Shown here: one piece after another, positions 41,366 to 50,400 of the stretch | Numbering within the stretch: the first letter of the stretch is position 1 | Layout of the letters: the number at the start of each line of letters is the position of its first letter | NCBI GenBank assembly: GCA_017430535.1 | Contig: JAFRMR010000013.1 | Location: 124,001-188,000 of the forward strand | Source: Clostridia bacterium | Lineage (GTDB): Bacteria; Bacillota; Clostridia; Oscillospirales; Acutalibacteraceae | Direction: 5' to 3' | DNA length: 64,000 nt | Notes under the pieces: model-generated | Database searches by the model: none | What the model saw: the letters and a program-made list of their open reading frames with translations, nothing else | Told to the model about the DNA's origin: nothing | Program-made: the position numbers and the translations under genes

Positions 41366-43266
41366 TACAGCTTCTCCAGTTCATCAAGCCATATTTTTGA
41401 GCAAACATCCGAAGGCATAGTGAACCCGCCCGGCGAAAGGTTCACCGAGCCCACAGCGGGGCCGTCAGGCGAGCAGCTCCTCTTGAACTGCTGGCTGAAA
41501 AATCTGCGGTAAAATGTCTTTTCCCACTTAAGTATGGTTTCGCCGTCATAGGTTCCCCCGAAGGCTGCCTTTGCAAGGCGGTAAATCTTTGAGGGGGAGG
41601 CGCCGTAGTGAATCATATTATAAAGGAAGAAATCGTGCAGCTCATAGGGGCCCACAATATCCTCGGTTTTCTGGGCAATTTCGCCCTCATTTGCAGGCAG
41701 GAGCTCCGGCGAAACAGGGGTATCAAGCACATCGTAAAGGGTGGCTTTAAGGCCCTCGTCGCCGCAGGTGTCTGCATAAAATTTCACAAGATACCTTACC
41801 AGCGTTTTCGGCACGGAGCCGTTCACATTATACATTGACATATGGTCGCCGTTATAGGTGGCCCAGCCCAGCGCCAGCTCGGACATATCCCCGGTGCCTA
41901 CGGCAAGGCCGTTCACCTGGTTTGATATATCCATAAGTATCTGGGTGCGCTCTCTCGCCTGGGCGTTTTCATAAGCGGCATCCTTCTTTTCCGGGTCCTG
42001 ATTTATATCTTTGAAATGCTGAAGCACCGCTTTGGAAATATTTATCTCTCTGAATTCTGCGCCCAGTGATTTTATAAGTTTAACTGCGTTTTCATAGGTT
42101 CTGCCCGTGGTGCCGAAGCCGGGCATGGTTACGGCGCAAATATCCTTCCTGCTCTTGCCCATAAGGTCAAAGGCACGGGCTGTAACCAGCAGCGAAAGTG
42201 TGGAATCAAGGCCGCCGGAAATGCCCAGCACCGCCTTTTCGCTCTTAGTGTGCTCAAATCTCTTTTTAAGGCCGTAGGCCTGTATGCTGAATATTTCGCT
42301 GCAGCGCTCCTCCCTGAGGCTGTCATCATCCGGCACAAAAGGCAGGGAGTCAATCGCCCTTGTAAGGTGGGTTTCTCCTGTCTCAATATTAAAGCCCGCA
42401 ATAATGTAACCGTCCGCTTCTGCGCTCTGCCTGAAAACGGGGTTTCTGCTCCTTTGGTAGTTTAAGCTGAATACATCGATTTCCGAGTAGGTAACACCCA
42501 TTGAAAAGCAGGGAGATTCATTGAGAATACTGCCGTTTTCCGCAATAATATTGTGGCCGGGGTAAACACAGGAGGCGGTGGATTCACCCTCACCTGCGCC
42601 CGCAAGTATATAGCCGCATATAAGCTGCGCCGAAAGGGCTTTGGCTTTTTCATCTCTTTTGATTTTTCTTCCTGCGGCTTCCGGGGCGGCATAGGGGTTC
42701 ACAATAATATTTGCGCCCGCTCCCGCGTGAAAAGCTCCCGGGTTGAATACTGCGGTAATATCCGAGCCAACTTCGCAGCCGATGGCAATTTCAGGCATTT
42801 CGCAGCACCTGAAGATAATATCCGGGCAAAGGGGTATAAACTCTCCGCCGTCGCTTTCAACAACGCAGTCTGCATCTCCTCCGGCTGAAAAATATCTCTC
42901 TTCCCCGGGGGTGAGGAAGGTTTTGGGCACAAAGCCGTATATTTCGCCTTTGCCCACAGCGGCAACGGCGTTATAGATTTTACCGCCGTTTTCTATGGGA
43001 AGGCCTATGAAGAAAATGCCGCCAAGGTCTTTGCTGAAATCTTTTATTTCATCAAGCTTGTTACGGACAGCGTCAAGCAGTGTGCGCTGCAAAAACATAT
43101 CCCCGCAGGAGCGTGAGGTAAGGCAAAGCTCCGGGAATACGGTTATAACAGCCCCCTCGCGGGAGGCCTCTTTCATATATTTTTTGATTTTTTCGCCGTT
43201 GTAATCAACATCGGCAACTTTAATTTTGGGCGTAGCGGCCGCTACTTTAACAAAGCCGTCTTTCAT
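41365..43266 (-). CDS. nadE: Glutamine-dependent NAD+ synthetase
   Basis: Makes NAD+ from deamido-NAD+ using glutamine. 633 aa: an N-terminal nitrilase-type glutaminase (about 1-280; VFPELCLTSRSCGD with the catalytic Glu, IGCEVGSD for the Cys region) and a C-terminal synthetase with the P-loop LGISGGLDSTLSLLV, GTGDMSELALGW and PALVxxP-like ending KRSCSPDGPAVGSVNLSP. Its length is typical of the two-domain enzyme. It has its own promoter and is first in a nadE-HAD-FGGY run. Confidence 0.95.
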   Translation of the reverse strand: MKDGFVKVAAATPKIKVADVDYNGEKIKKYMKEASREGAVITVFPELCLTSRSCGDMFLQRTLLDAVRNKLDEIKDFSKDLGGIFFIGLPIENGGKIYNAVAAVGKGEIYGFVPKTFLTPGEERYFSAGGDADCVVESDGGEFIPLCPDIIFRCCEMPEIAIGCEVGSDITAVFNPGAFHAGAGANIIVNPYAAPEAAGRKIKRDEKAKALSAQLICGYILAGAGEGESTASCVYPGHNIIAENGSILNESPCFSMGVTYSEIDVFSLNYQRSRNPVFRQSAEADGYIIAGFNIETGETHLTRAIDSLPFVPDDDSLREERCSEIFSIQAYGLKKRFEHTKSEKAVLGISGGLDSTLSLLVTARAFDLMGKSRKDICAVTMPGFGTTGRTYENAVKLIKSLGAEFREINISKAVLQHFKDINQDPEKKDAAYENAQARERTQILMDISNQVNGLAVGTGDMSELALGWATYNGDHMSMYNVNGSVPKTLVRYLVKFYADTCGDEGLKATLYDVLDTPVSPELLPANEGEIAQKTEDIVGPYELHDFFLYNMIHYGASPSKIYRLAKAAFGGTYDGETILKWEKTFYRRFFSQQFKRSCSPDGPAVGSVNLSPGGFTMPSDVCSKIWLDELEKL

Positions 43267-43291
43267 ATTGTTACCCCCTTTAATATATTGA

Positions 43292-43320
43292 ATTATAACA
43301 CAGCGTTATTTCAATTACAA
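43292..43320 (-). promoter_or_regulatory. nadE promoter
   Basis: Minus strand TTGTAA (43315-43320), 17 bp, TATAAT (43292-43297). Confidence 0.65.
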
Positions 43321-43336
43321 GATTTCACTTTAATGG

Positions 43337-43365
43337 TTGATAAGGGAGTAAAAAACTGGTAAAAT
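43337..43365 (+). promoter_or_regulatory. Promoter of the membrane metallophosphoesterase gene
   Basis: TTGATA (43337-43342), 17 bp, TAAAAT (43360-43365), divergent from nadE; GGGGAGGAAG precedes the ATG. Confidence 0.6.
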
Positions 43366-43391
43366 GAAGAAAAAACACGGGGAGGAAGAAT

Positions 43392-45029
43392 ATGGCAGGC
43401 AAAATACCGGGCACCGGCAACGGTCCCCTCAAAATTCAGTTCATTACGGATGTTCATTATTACGCAAGGGAAAACGGCACAGAAGGCCCGGCTTATGAAA
43501 AAGAAGAGGCCAAGAGCCAGCAGGTAATAAAGGACAGCGACCTGGTTATTCACAAGGCTTTTGATATGCTGTGCGAGGATACCTCCACAGATATTGTTGT
43601 GCTGGCCGGCGATACCACACGGAACGGCGAATATACATCCCACAAGGGTATTATTGATGAGCTTCACTCTTTGCAGGAGCGGGGCAAAAAAGTCTATGTC
43701 ATAACCGCCACCCATGATTACCGGGGCGACGGCAAGGGCAGGGGATTCAAAGGCGATGAGGTCATAGGAGTTCCCGCCGTGGCCGAAAGGCACGATTTAT
43801 GGGATATGTACTATGATTTCGGCCCCAAGGATGCCATTGCCGTGCATAAGGAATCCATGTGCTATGTATCTCAGCTTGCCCCGGGGTATCGGTTTTTTGC
43901 CCTGAATGATGATACCAACTATAAAGGCGACGGCGAGGGCGGCTCCGGCTACTCCGATTCCTGCCTGCAGTGGATTCTTGAGCAGCTTGAAGATGCAAAG
44001 GCCAATAACCAGTTTGTTATTGCCATGACTCACCATCCCATGGTTTCCCCTTCGCCGTTTTACTCAATAATCGGCAGCGGCGATATGCAGAGAAACCACG
44101 AAAAAACCCGTGAAATTTTTGCGGATGCCGGCCTCAGCTGTATGCTTACGGGCCACACCCATATCCATAATATCAGCTATGTTACCACCGCAAAGGGCAA
44201 CAGGTTTTATGATATTTCCTGCAGCGCCCTTATCGGTTGCCCGCCCAATTACAGAAATGTTACCATTGACCCGGATAATGAGCGCATAAAGGTTGATACC
44301 GTAACCGTAACCGATGTGCCCGGCGTTGAAACCGGCGGCAAATCCTTTGATAAATATATGGAGGATTTCTTCTTCGGTATGATAGGCCGTGTGGTATGGG
44401 CAATGGGTTATGATATAGATAAACTTGCGGAGATGACCCCCGCCTTCTCAATCCCCGGCGAAAAGGTCTATAAACTTAAACATATTATCCGCCCCTTCGG
44501 CAAGTTCCTCAACAAGCTCACCTTCAAAAAGGTATGGCGCCTTTGCAAAAAGGAGAGCGGCCTTAAAAAAGCCGATATAGCGGATATTGCAGATAATAAA
44601 GTGGTTGATTTCATTATCGGCCTTGTAAAGGACCTTTACTGCGGCGATGCTCCCTATACTCCTGATACAAGGGAATACAAGCTGACCTGCGGGCTTCTGA
44701 ATATAATTGACAGCTTCCTTAACACAATTCACCTGCCCATAGGCAAGTTCCTTAAAGGGGCAACGAGTGTACGCTCCCTTGTGGAGCCCCTTCTGTGGAA
44801 GGACGGCTACTGCGATGCCGAAGCCACCCTTCCCCTTTACCCCCTGTTTGACGAAAACAACCCCGCACCCGCCGAAATGTTTGAAACCAAGAAAATCCCC
44901 GATACCGTGAAGGCAAGTAAAAAAGGTCCCCTTATTCTTCTGCTTATCATCCTCGGTGTTCTGCTCCTGCTCGGCATACTTGCCGCAATAATTGCTTTGA
45001 TTGTGAAACTGATAATTTTCCTTGTGTAA
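43392..45029 (+). CDS. Membrane-anchored metallophosphoesterase
   Basis: 545 aa. Calcineurin-like core with ITDVHYYAR, VLAGDTTRNGE, THHPMV and LTGHTHIHN; the usual GNHD reads ATHDY, so that metal ligand set is slightly divergent. A ~200-aa helical region follows and the protein ends in one long hydrophobic helix (GPLILLLIILGVLLLLGILAAI...). No N-terminal signal is visible, so the enzyme is probably a tail-anchored protein facing the cytosol. Its layout is like the secreted enzyme at 51983, which shares the helical region style. Confidence 0.78.
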   Translation: MAGKIPGTGNGPLKIQFITDVHYYARENGTEGPAYEKEEAKSQQVIKDSDLVIHKAFDMLCEDTSTDIVVLAGDTTRNGEYTSHKGIIDELHSLQERGKKVYVITATHDYRGDGKGRGFKGDEVIGVPAVAERHDLWDMYYDFGPKDAIAVHKESMCYVSQLAPGYRFFALNDDTNYKGDGEGGSGYSDSCLQWILEQLEDAKANNQFVIAMTHHPMVSPSPFYSIIGSGDMQRNHEKTREIFADAGLSCMLTGHTHIHNISYVTTAKGNRFYDISCSALIGCPPNYRNVTIDPDNERIKVDTVTVTDVPGVETGGKSFDKYMEDFFFGMIGRVVWAMGYDIDKLAEMTPAFSIPGEKVYKLKHIIRPFGKFLNKLTFKKVWRLCKKESGLKKADIADIADNKVVDFIIGLVKDLYCGDAPYTPDTREYKLTCGLLNIIDSFLNTIHLPIGKFLKGATSVRSLVEPLLWKDGYCDAEATLPLYPLFDENNPAPAEMFETKKIPDTVKASKKGPLILLLIILGVLLLLGILAAIIALIVKLIIFLV

Positions 45030-45043
45030 AATAAAACTATAAA

Positions 45044-45080
45044 AATCCACCCCTGCGGTCTGTTTCCGCAGGGGTGGATT
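45044..45080. terminator. Bidirectional terminator
   Basis: AATCCACCCCTGCGG / CCGCAGGGGTGGATT stem between convergent genes. Confidence 0.85.
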
Positions 45081-45091
45081 CCGATTATATA

Positions 45092-46042
45092 TTACTGTTC
45101 AAGCTCAAACGAAGCGTTGTAATAATAGCTGTCCCAGTCAAATTCCGCTTTCCAGTCCGAAAGCAGGGGGAGCAGGTTCGGCTTGTCGTTTTCATCGGCG
45201 CCTGTATAGTAAATGCCGAAGCAGGTGGTTGCTGTTGCCTGTGAATCAGCTTCGCCCTCTTCTCCCTCATATTGTTTTAATTGTGAGATATTAAAACTGT
45301 AGGCTGTGGATTCTCCGTCTTTTTCGGCAACGAGCTGACCCTTGCCGTCAAAGGAAAGATTATAGCTGCTTTCTCCGTATGTAAGAACGCCGTTTTCAAT
45401 GGTAACCTCTCCTTTTTCACAGGACCATTTACCGTTGAGGACATTGATATCAACAGGATTTGCGGATAATGCCGCATCAATTTTACCGTTTTCATCGGCT
45501 CTGTAAAAAACAATAAGGGCATTTTGTGAAGAGCTGAAATCCGGGTTTACATTTTCAACGGGAACCATATAAAGGGCATCGTTTTCAATGCTGTAGGCGG
45601 TAAAAGTAAGGGCGGTGGTTCCTTCCTCCACATCGCCTATCATCTCTGATTCTTCGCAGATTATTTTGCGGCCGTTTGCTTCAATGCAGGTGTATTTTAC
45701 TTCGGATGAGCCCCTACTCTCAATTTCGGCGGTTGATGTGCCGTCTTCATTGTATGTATATATGCTGCTTCCGTCGGCAGTGATCCATCTACCGGTTAAA
45801 TCCGGGTCTGTTTTACCATCTGTAATATCGGCAAAAGCATTGTATTTGCTTGCAATGCCGAGCTCAACATCGGTAGCAGCAAGGGAATTCAGTTTTTCAA
45901 TAAGGTTTACTCCATTGCCGGCCGGTTCTTCGGCGGCGCCGGTTGTGCTTTGCTCAGTTTCGGGCTTATCGGCTCCGCAGCCGAAAAATACCGCTGCCAT
46001 AAAAACGCAGAGAAGTATGCATATAAGTTTTTTTGCTGACAT
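45092..46042 (-). CDS. Secreted lipoprotein of unknown function
   Basis: 316 aa. Signal sequence with lipobox VFFGC, so Cys22 is the likely lipid-modified residue, then a Thr/Glu/Gly-rich spacer. The rest has two lipocalin-like or beta-rich repeats with LTGRWITADGSSIYTYNEDGTSTAEIE and LNGKWSCEKGEVTIENGVLTYGESSYNLSFDGKGQLVAEKDG, each a 'GxW' start followed by short strands. I do not recognise a function. It has its own promoter and is monocistronic. Confidence 0.7.
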   Translation of the reverse strand: MSAKKLICILLCVFMAAVFFGCGADKPETEQSTTGAAEEPAGNGVNLIEKLNSLAATDVELGIASKYNAFADITDGKTDPDLTGRWITADGSSIYTYNEDGTSTAEIESRGSSEVKYTCIEANGRKIICEESEMIGDVEEGTTALTFTAYSIENDALYMVPVENVNPDFSSSQNALIVFYRADENGKIDAALSANPVDINVLNGKWSCEKGEVTIENGVLTYGESSYNLSFDGKGQLVAEKDGESTAYSFNISQLKQYEGEEGEADSQATATTCFGIYYTGADENDKPNLLPLLSDWKAEFDWDSYYYNASFELEQ

Positions 46043-46070
46043 TTTTATTTCCTCCCTGAATCGGTTTGTT

Positions 46071-46086
46071 GTGAAATTCGTTTCAC
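46071..46086 (-). promoter_or_regulatory. Small palindrome in the lipoprotein 5' leader
   Basis: GTGAAA-TTCG-TTTCAC just downstream of the -10 box; it could be an operator or a small RNA hairpin. Confidence 0.4.
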
Positions 46087-46092
46087 ATATTT

Positions 46093-46121
46093 ATTATACA
46101 TACACTCAGCAGCATAATCAA
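46093..46121 (-). promoter_or_regulatory. Promoter of the lipoprotein gene
   Basis: Minus strand TTGATT (46116-46121), 17 bp, TATAAT (46093-46098). The -35 end lies inside a repeat shared with 51904-51975. Confidence 0.6.
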
Positions 46122-46183
46122 GGAACAAAACAAAATCGAAGCTCTGTAAGCTACATATAAAAAAACACCCCGCAGGGTGCTTT
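46116..46183 (-). repeat. Duplicated terminator-promoter cassette, copy 1
   Basis: About 70 bp that matches 51904-51975 with few changes: hairpin CACCC-CGCA-GGGTG, a U-run, a small AGCT-TACAG-AGCT hairpin, and the TTGATT of the next promoter. It separates the CODH-beta-like gene from the lipoprotein gene. Confidence 0.75.
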
Positions 46184-46185
46184 TT
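46160..46185 (-). terminator. Terminator of the eight-gene dehydratase/CooC operon
   Basis: Minus strand GCACCC-TGCG-GGGTG followed by seven U. Confidence 0.85.
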
Positions 46186-46888
46186 ACTTATCTTTTTCGC
46201 ACAGCGCCTCAACCTCATCGCAGACCGTTTTAAGGCTGCAGGTTTGGCAGTCCATGCGTATATCTTTCATTATATGGTCAAGGGCTGTGGTTATGCTCTC
46301 CGATTTTTTCATTATTGCTTCAAGCTTATCATAAGGAAAACCGGGGTCTGTAACAAAAAGAAGTTTCACCGCCTTAACCTGCGGATTCTTTTTGTATTCA
46401 TCAATAAAAAATCTGCCAATGTGCCCGAAGCTCAGGCCCTTTTTTACAGCATCTTTTCCAACCCTTGCCGCCTCGCGGTGAGTGAATGCGGAAATGCGCA
46501 TCATATATCCCTCCGGGTGGATATGATACCGGGCATATTCTATTTTTCTGATAGTTTGGTACAGTTTTTCTCCTGTGCCCATTTCATCTTCGTTAACATT
46601 CAGCAGTGCAATTCTTGCAAAAGGGGAATCACCTTTTATTTCTCCAAGGTCCTTGCCTATGAGCAGTATTTCATCCCGGGTAACAAAATCTTCCCTGTCC
46701 GTAAGCGCAATGCTGCTTAAGGCCGGCAGAGTACCGCCGCCCAGCTCATAAGCGGTATCACTCTGAAAAATTATCTGATTTTTGTCATTGCTTTCCCAGT
46801 GTGAATATTTTTGTGCTTCAAAGCTTTTTACGGAGTATTGAGAAAGTATTTCTCCAACACCTTCAAAGCATTCATCATAGAGTTTCAT
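46184..46888 (-). CDS. CO dehydrogenase beta-subunit-like protein (ACS-associated family)
   Basis: 234 aa. It resembles a family annotated near CO dehydrogenase genes: QIIFQSDTAYELGG, DEILLIGKDLGEIKGDSPFARIALLNV and GYMMRISAFTHREAARVGKDAVKKGLSFGHIGRFFIDEYKKN. The C-terminus has a Cys cluster DCQTCSLKTVCDEVEALC that could bind Fe-S or metal. Not all residues fit known acetyl-CoA synthase, and no catalytic subunit is in the window. It starts 3 bp after cooC and is last in the operon. Confidence 0.6.
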   Translation of the reverse strand: MKLYDECFEGVGEILSQYSVKSFEAQKYSHWESNDKNQIIFQSDTAYELGGGTLPALSSIALTDREDFVTRDEILLIGKDLGEIKGDSPFARIALLNVNEDEMGTGEKLYQTIRKIEYARYHIHPEGYMMRISAFTHREAARVGKDAVKKGLSFGHIGRFFIDEYKKNPQVKAVKLLFVTDPGFPYDKLEAIMKKSESITTALDHIMKDIRMDCQTCSLKTVCDEVEALCEKDK

Positions 46889-46891
46889 TAT

Positions 46892-47677
46892 TTATACATC
46901 CCCGATAAGGTTCAGTTTTTTCAGCGCATGTTTTGCGCCCTGTATCACGGCGGAGCTTCCGGGCAGGCTGTAAATGCTGTCGCCTGCAATATCGTTCATA
47001 GCAAGCCCGGGGTCATCGGGTATGAGGGCAAGTATTTCAAGGCCGGCCGTATCAAGCCTGTCTGCAACGGAAATATCCGGCAGGCGGTTTATAATCAGCC
47101 CCGCCTTGTCAAACATAACCATTTCCCCGGCAACGGTCAGTATTGTGCGTGTTACCTGCAGGCCTTTTTTGCTGGCGTCCGAAACAAGAATAAGGTGGGT
47201 AACCTTTTCCATAACCCTGCGGTTTACCTGCTCAATCCCCGCCTCGCCGTCAATAACAACATAGTCAAAGTTGCCGGCAATCATTGAGATTATCTCTTTA
47301 AGATAGGCGTTCACTTTGCAGTAGCAGCCGGCCCCTTCCGGGCGGCCTATGGCAAGGAAGGAAACATTGCCCGTTTCCTTAAGAGCATCAAACATCTGGT
47401 ATTTTGCTTCGCCCAGCAGCTCAACAGCGGCGCTTGTGTTGCCGCTTTCCGCCGTCTTAACAAAGGATTTTCTTATATCATCAACGGTAAAATCAACATC
47501 AACCCCAAGGGCGGTTGCAAGGCCTACTGCCGGGTCTGCATCAATGGCAAGTATTTTTTTGCCCGGGTAAGCTTCCGAAAGCAGGCGCACTGCAGCGGCA
47601 GAGAGGGATGTTTTGCCCACTCCGCCTTTTCCGGTGAATGCAAGAACAGTTGTTTTTTTATCCGCCGTATTCATCAT
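46892..47677 (-). CDS. cooC: CooC-like Ni-insertion ATPase
   Basis: Dimeric P-loop ATPase of the MinD/SIMIBI class; CooC inserts nickel into the CO dehydrogenase C-cluster. 261 aa: deviant Walker A FTGKGGVGKTSLSA, AIDADPAVGLA, the dimer-interface metal motif GRPEGAGCYCKVN (Cys118 and Cys120) and VVIDGEAGIEQVNRR. ATGA overlaps the cooT stop. No CO dehydrogenase gene lies nearby, so it must serve another Ni or Fe-S enzyme or one encoded elsewhere. Confidence 0.87.
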   Translation of the reverse strand: MMNTADKKTTVLAFTGKGGVGKTSLSAAAVRLLSEAYPGKKILAIDADPAVGLATALGVDVDFTVDDIRKSFVKTAESGNTSAAVELLGEAKYQMFDALKETGNVSFLAIGRPEGAGCYCKVNAYLKEIISMIAGNFDYVVIDGEAGIEQVNRRVMEKVTHLILVSDASKKGLQVTRTILTVAGEMVMFDKAGLIINRLPDISVADRLDTAGLEILALIPDDPGLAMNDIAGDSIYSLPGSSAVIQGAKHALKKLNLIGDV

Positions 47678-47862
47678 TCTGTTTTTAATATCACATAACC
47701 GTCTGTAAGGCTTGCCTTGAGTAGGCTGCCGTCAAAGGAAATTCTGCGGCCCATAAGGTCAATCAGCGTTACCTGATTTTCGGAGCACTCAATGAGCATC
47801 ACATTATTCATAAGCACGGTTTCGTCGGAAATCTCGTTTTTGTATGCGGTAGATAGGCACAT
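47674..47862 (-). CDS. cooT: CooT-family nickel-binding protein
   Basis: 62 aa. The N-terminal MCLSTAY with Cys2 is the defining CooT feature, and the rest (DETVLMNNVMLIECSENQVTLIDLMGRRISFDGSLLKASLTDGYVILK) has the small beta fold. Known CooT binds one Ni(II) per dimer through Cys2. It starts 2 bp after the small membrane ORF and overlaps cooC by 4 bp, so the nickel proteins are made together. Confidence 0.85.
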   Translation of the reverse strand: MCLSTAYKNEISDETVLMNNVMLIECSENQVTLIDLMGRRISFDGSLLKASLTDGYVILKTE

Positions 47863-47864
47863 AA

Positions 47865-48020
47865 TTACAGCTTCCTGTCTTTTTTCAGATTATCGTAATA
47901 GGGCTGAACTTTGTCATAAATCCACCTTACAAGCTTCATATCGCTGTTTGTATAGTAGATTATGAATGTAAGGGCAAAAAGTGCCGCCAGGACTATCAGT
48001 ATAATAAGCAATACTTTCAT
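47865..48020 (-). CDS. Small single-span membrane protein (51 aa)
   Basis: Not found by length filters. ATG 48020 shares its first base with the activase stop (TAATG) and the stop lies 2 bp before cooT. Residues 2-22 form one hydrophobic helix (KVLLIILIVLAALFALTFIIYY), then a charged tail with Trp, Tyr and Lys (MKLVRWIYDKVQPYYDNLKKD). The precise packing between coding genes supports a real gene. I know no family; it may tether the complex to the membrane. Confidence 0.7.
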   Translation of the reverse strand: MKVLLIILIVLAALFALTFIIYYTNSDMKLVRWIYDKVQPYYDNLKKDRKL

Positions 48021-48817
48021 TATTCAGCCGCCAGTCCTTTCTGCCGCGCAAACTCAGCTGCGCCCAGGGCGCCCATAAGCTGCGGGTCTGTTTTGAGCTC
48101 AACAACCTTTATTTTAAGCACTTTTTCAATGGCCTGTTTAAGTCCGTCGTTTTTTGCGCAGCCCCCGGTCAGTGTTATGCTGTCGGTAGCGCCCGCTTTT
48201 TTTGCCATAACAAAGCAGCGTTTTGCAACGGCAAGCTGTATGCCCGCGGCAATTTCATCCATAGGTTTTCCTTCGCCTACAAGGGATATAACCTCGGATT
48301 CCGCAAATACCGTGCACTGCGCAGTGATGGGTATGGTATTCTTTGCCTGCAGCGAGAGCTTTGAAAAATCTGAAAGGGACATTTCAAAAGCATTTGCCAT
48401 TGCCTCATAGAATCTGCCGGTACCTGCAGCGCATTTGTCGTTCATTGCAAAGTTCTTTACAGTGCCGTCCGTATCAATGGCAATGCCCTTTACATCCTGA
48501 CCGCCTATATCGATTATAGCCCTTACGCTCGGGTCCGTAACATGAACGCCCATAGCGTGGCAGGATATTTCGCTGATATTTTCATCGGCAAAGGGAACTT
48601 TATTTCTGCCGTAGCCGGTACCCACAAGGTAGGATAAATCCCTGGCAGAGGCAAGCCCGTCAACCTGGGCAACCGCATCGTTCAGCGCTATTTCCGCAGA
48701 CTGAACGGGGTTGATTTTGCTCCTGTTTGTTACATTGGCAACCATTTTGCCGTTTTCATCAAGTATTACGCATTTTGTGTAGGTTGAGCCCACATCGCAA
48801 CCGCCGAAATATTTCAT
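48020..48817 (-). CDS. 2-Hydroxyacyl-CoA dehydratase activase (HgdC/BadF family)
   Basis: ATP-driven electron-transfer activator. 265 aa of the ASKHA fold: GGCDVGSTYTKCVILDENG, the helix IDIGGQDVKGIAID, and two [4Fe-4S] ligands per homodimer, Cys129 (NDKCAAGTGRF) and Cys168 (AQCTVFAESEV), as in HgdC (one cluster shared between subunits). C-terminal GGCAKNDGLKQA. It lies 23 bp after the larger dehydratase-like gene. It would reduce that complex by ATP hydrolysis. Confidence 0.93.
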   Translation of the reverse strand: MKYFGGCDVGSTYTKCVILDENGKMVANVTNRSKINPVQSAEIALNDAVAQVDGLASARDLSYLVGTGYGRNKVPFADENISEISCHAMGVHVTDPSVRAIIDIGGQDVKGIAIDTDGTVKNFAMNDKCAAGTGRFYEAMANAFEMSLSDFSKLSLQAKNTIPITAQCTVFAESEVISLVGEGKPMDEIAAGIQLAVAKRCFVMAKKAGATDSITLTGGCAKNDGLKQAIEKVLKIKVVELKTDPQLMGALGAAEFARQKGLAAE

Positions 48818-48840
48818 ATCTGTATTCTCCTTCGTATTTA

Positions 48841-50400
48841 TTACCAGGCCGCAGTGTCGTCAAAATCCACCAGTGTGGGGTCAACGGGCTCTTCGCGCAG
48901 CACCGTGGTCATATATTTGTTTATCTGGTCACGCATATCCCGCCTTGAAATGGTGCGGGGGTCCATAAGATCCTGAGGAACCCAGATAAAGCTTACATTG
49001 TGCTCCCTTGCCTGTTCCTCAAAAATTCCGTTAAGCCCGTCCATTCCTTTACAGGAAATCTGGTCATACATAATAACCATATCTGCGTTGAATTCTTCCA
49101 CAATTCTCCACAGCTCATCCACAACATTGGCGTAGCCGCCTTTGGTATGCTTGCGCATGGTTGTTCTCTGAAGGGTTTTGGCAAATGTTGCAAGAGCCTT
49201 CTCTTTATCTTCCGTATCGTACATATAGTAGGAAATCATTGTTTCCATATCCATAATAACATTTACGCCCCAGCAGTTTTCAAGCCAGTTTGCAAGGCTT
49301 GTGTAGTAGTTTGCCGGGCAGGACCATACTATGGCTCTGTGGCGCATTTCCTTGGAACACTTTGTCTTTTTGGCATAGGCGTCAAGCATCATCTTATTGA
49401 CCTTTTTATCAACCTTTAAGAAGCGCTTGTCTATGCCGCCGGAAATATGAAAATAGAAAAGTCTGTAAAGCCAGAAAGTGGCGCCTGTCATCTGTGGATA
49501 ATCGGTTTTGTTTATCTCCCATTTCTGTATTTCATACTCGGTTTGCTTGTTGTAGGTTTTCATAGCTGAGAAGAAGGCATCCCAGTCCCACTTTTCCCCG
49601 GTCTGCTTTTCAACAAACTCAATGGCGTATTTCACCTCATCCACGGCGTATTCCTGAACATCCTCGCCGTTATAGCGCAGGGGTACATTAATGCTCTGTG
49701 TAGGAATATTGAAGCGCCTGTCAATATATGATGAATTCATAATCGAGCCGTCGCAGGGCATATTGCAGGTAAGGGAGCAGACACCCACAAGGGGATAGTC
49801 ATCATTTATTGCAACACCGGCCTCGGCAGAGGGCAGGGGGCATACATCCGCAGGCACGCCGTAGCTTTCGGTAATATCAAGGTAAACCGGCGTAATATTC
49901 TGGTCCACCATGGATGTAAGGAAAATGGGGATTGTGGTCACATGGTTATCCTTGAGGTTGGGAAAACCCGCAATAAATTCCGATGAAAAAATCTCATCCA
50001 CATTTACGGTTTTATCCGCCCACTTCGGATGCTTGTGAAAATGCCTGTCGTTGCTCAGCAGAAAGCGAATCAAATCCGTTGTGGGCTTAACCAGCATATT
50101 CATATGAAGGTGAGTGATTCTCAGCTGAGGGCCTCTCAGGCCTTCGGTATGGCGGTCAATCCACGCAGGGGCTGTGAGGTAACTCATCATCCAGCGGTAA
50201 TTGAATAAACCTTTTACTATGGAAACAGGCGCTTTAAGCGTCATAAGGATTATATCTTTCCAGGTTACAAGCCAGCGGTAGTAATCATACATTGTATCAG
50301 AAAGTCCGCGCCACTCCCTGTGCTTGAGCAGGCCCGTTTTATCCTTATGAAGGTCGCCCAGATTATGGGGCTCATTTCGCCAGAAATTCTTTATACTCAT
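48841..50400 (-). CDS. 2-Hydroxyacyl-CoA dehydratase/benzoyl-CoA reductase-like large subunit
   Basis: 519 aa, cysteine-rich, with the family core GVCSLTCNMPCDGSIMNSSYIDRRF, WSCPANYYTSLANWLENCWGVNV and MIMYDQISCKGMDGLNGIFEEQA, which provide [4Fe-4S] ligands in relatives such as HgdA/HgdB, BcrC/BcrB or the double-cubane protein. It is about 120-140 aa longer than classic subunits because of an N-terminal extension. It overlaps the partner gene by 4 bp (ATGA). The substrate is unknown. Confidence 0.85.
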   Translation of the reverse strand: MSIKNFWRNEPHNLGDLHKDKTGLLKHREWRGLSDTMYDYYRWLVTWKDIILMTLKAPVSIVKGLFNYRWMMSYLTAPAWIDRHTEGLRGPQLRITHLHMNMLVKPTTDLIRFLLSNDRHFHKHPKWADKTVNVDEIFSSEFIAGFPNLKDNHVTTIPIFLTSMVDQNITPVYLDITESYGVPADVCPLPSAEAGVAINDDYPLVGVCSLTCNMPCDGSIMNSSYIDRRFNIPTQSINVPLRYNGEDVQEYAVDEVKYAIEFVEKQTGEKWDWDAFFSAMKTYNKQTEYEIQKWEINKTDYPQMTGATFWLYRLFYFHISGGIDKRFLKVDKKVNKMMLDAYAKKTKCSKEMRHRAIVWSCPANYYTSLANWLENCWGVNVIMDMETMISYYMYDTEDKEKALATFAKTLQRTTMRKHTKGGYANVVDELWRIVEEFNADMVIMYDQISCKGMDGLNGIFEEQAREHNVSFIWVPQDLMDPRTISRRDMRDQINKYMTTVLREEPVDPTLVDFDDTAAW

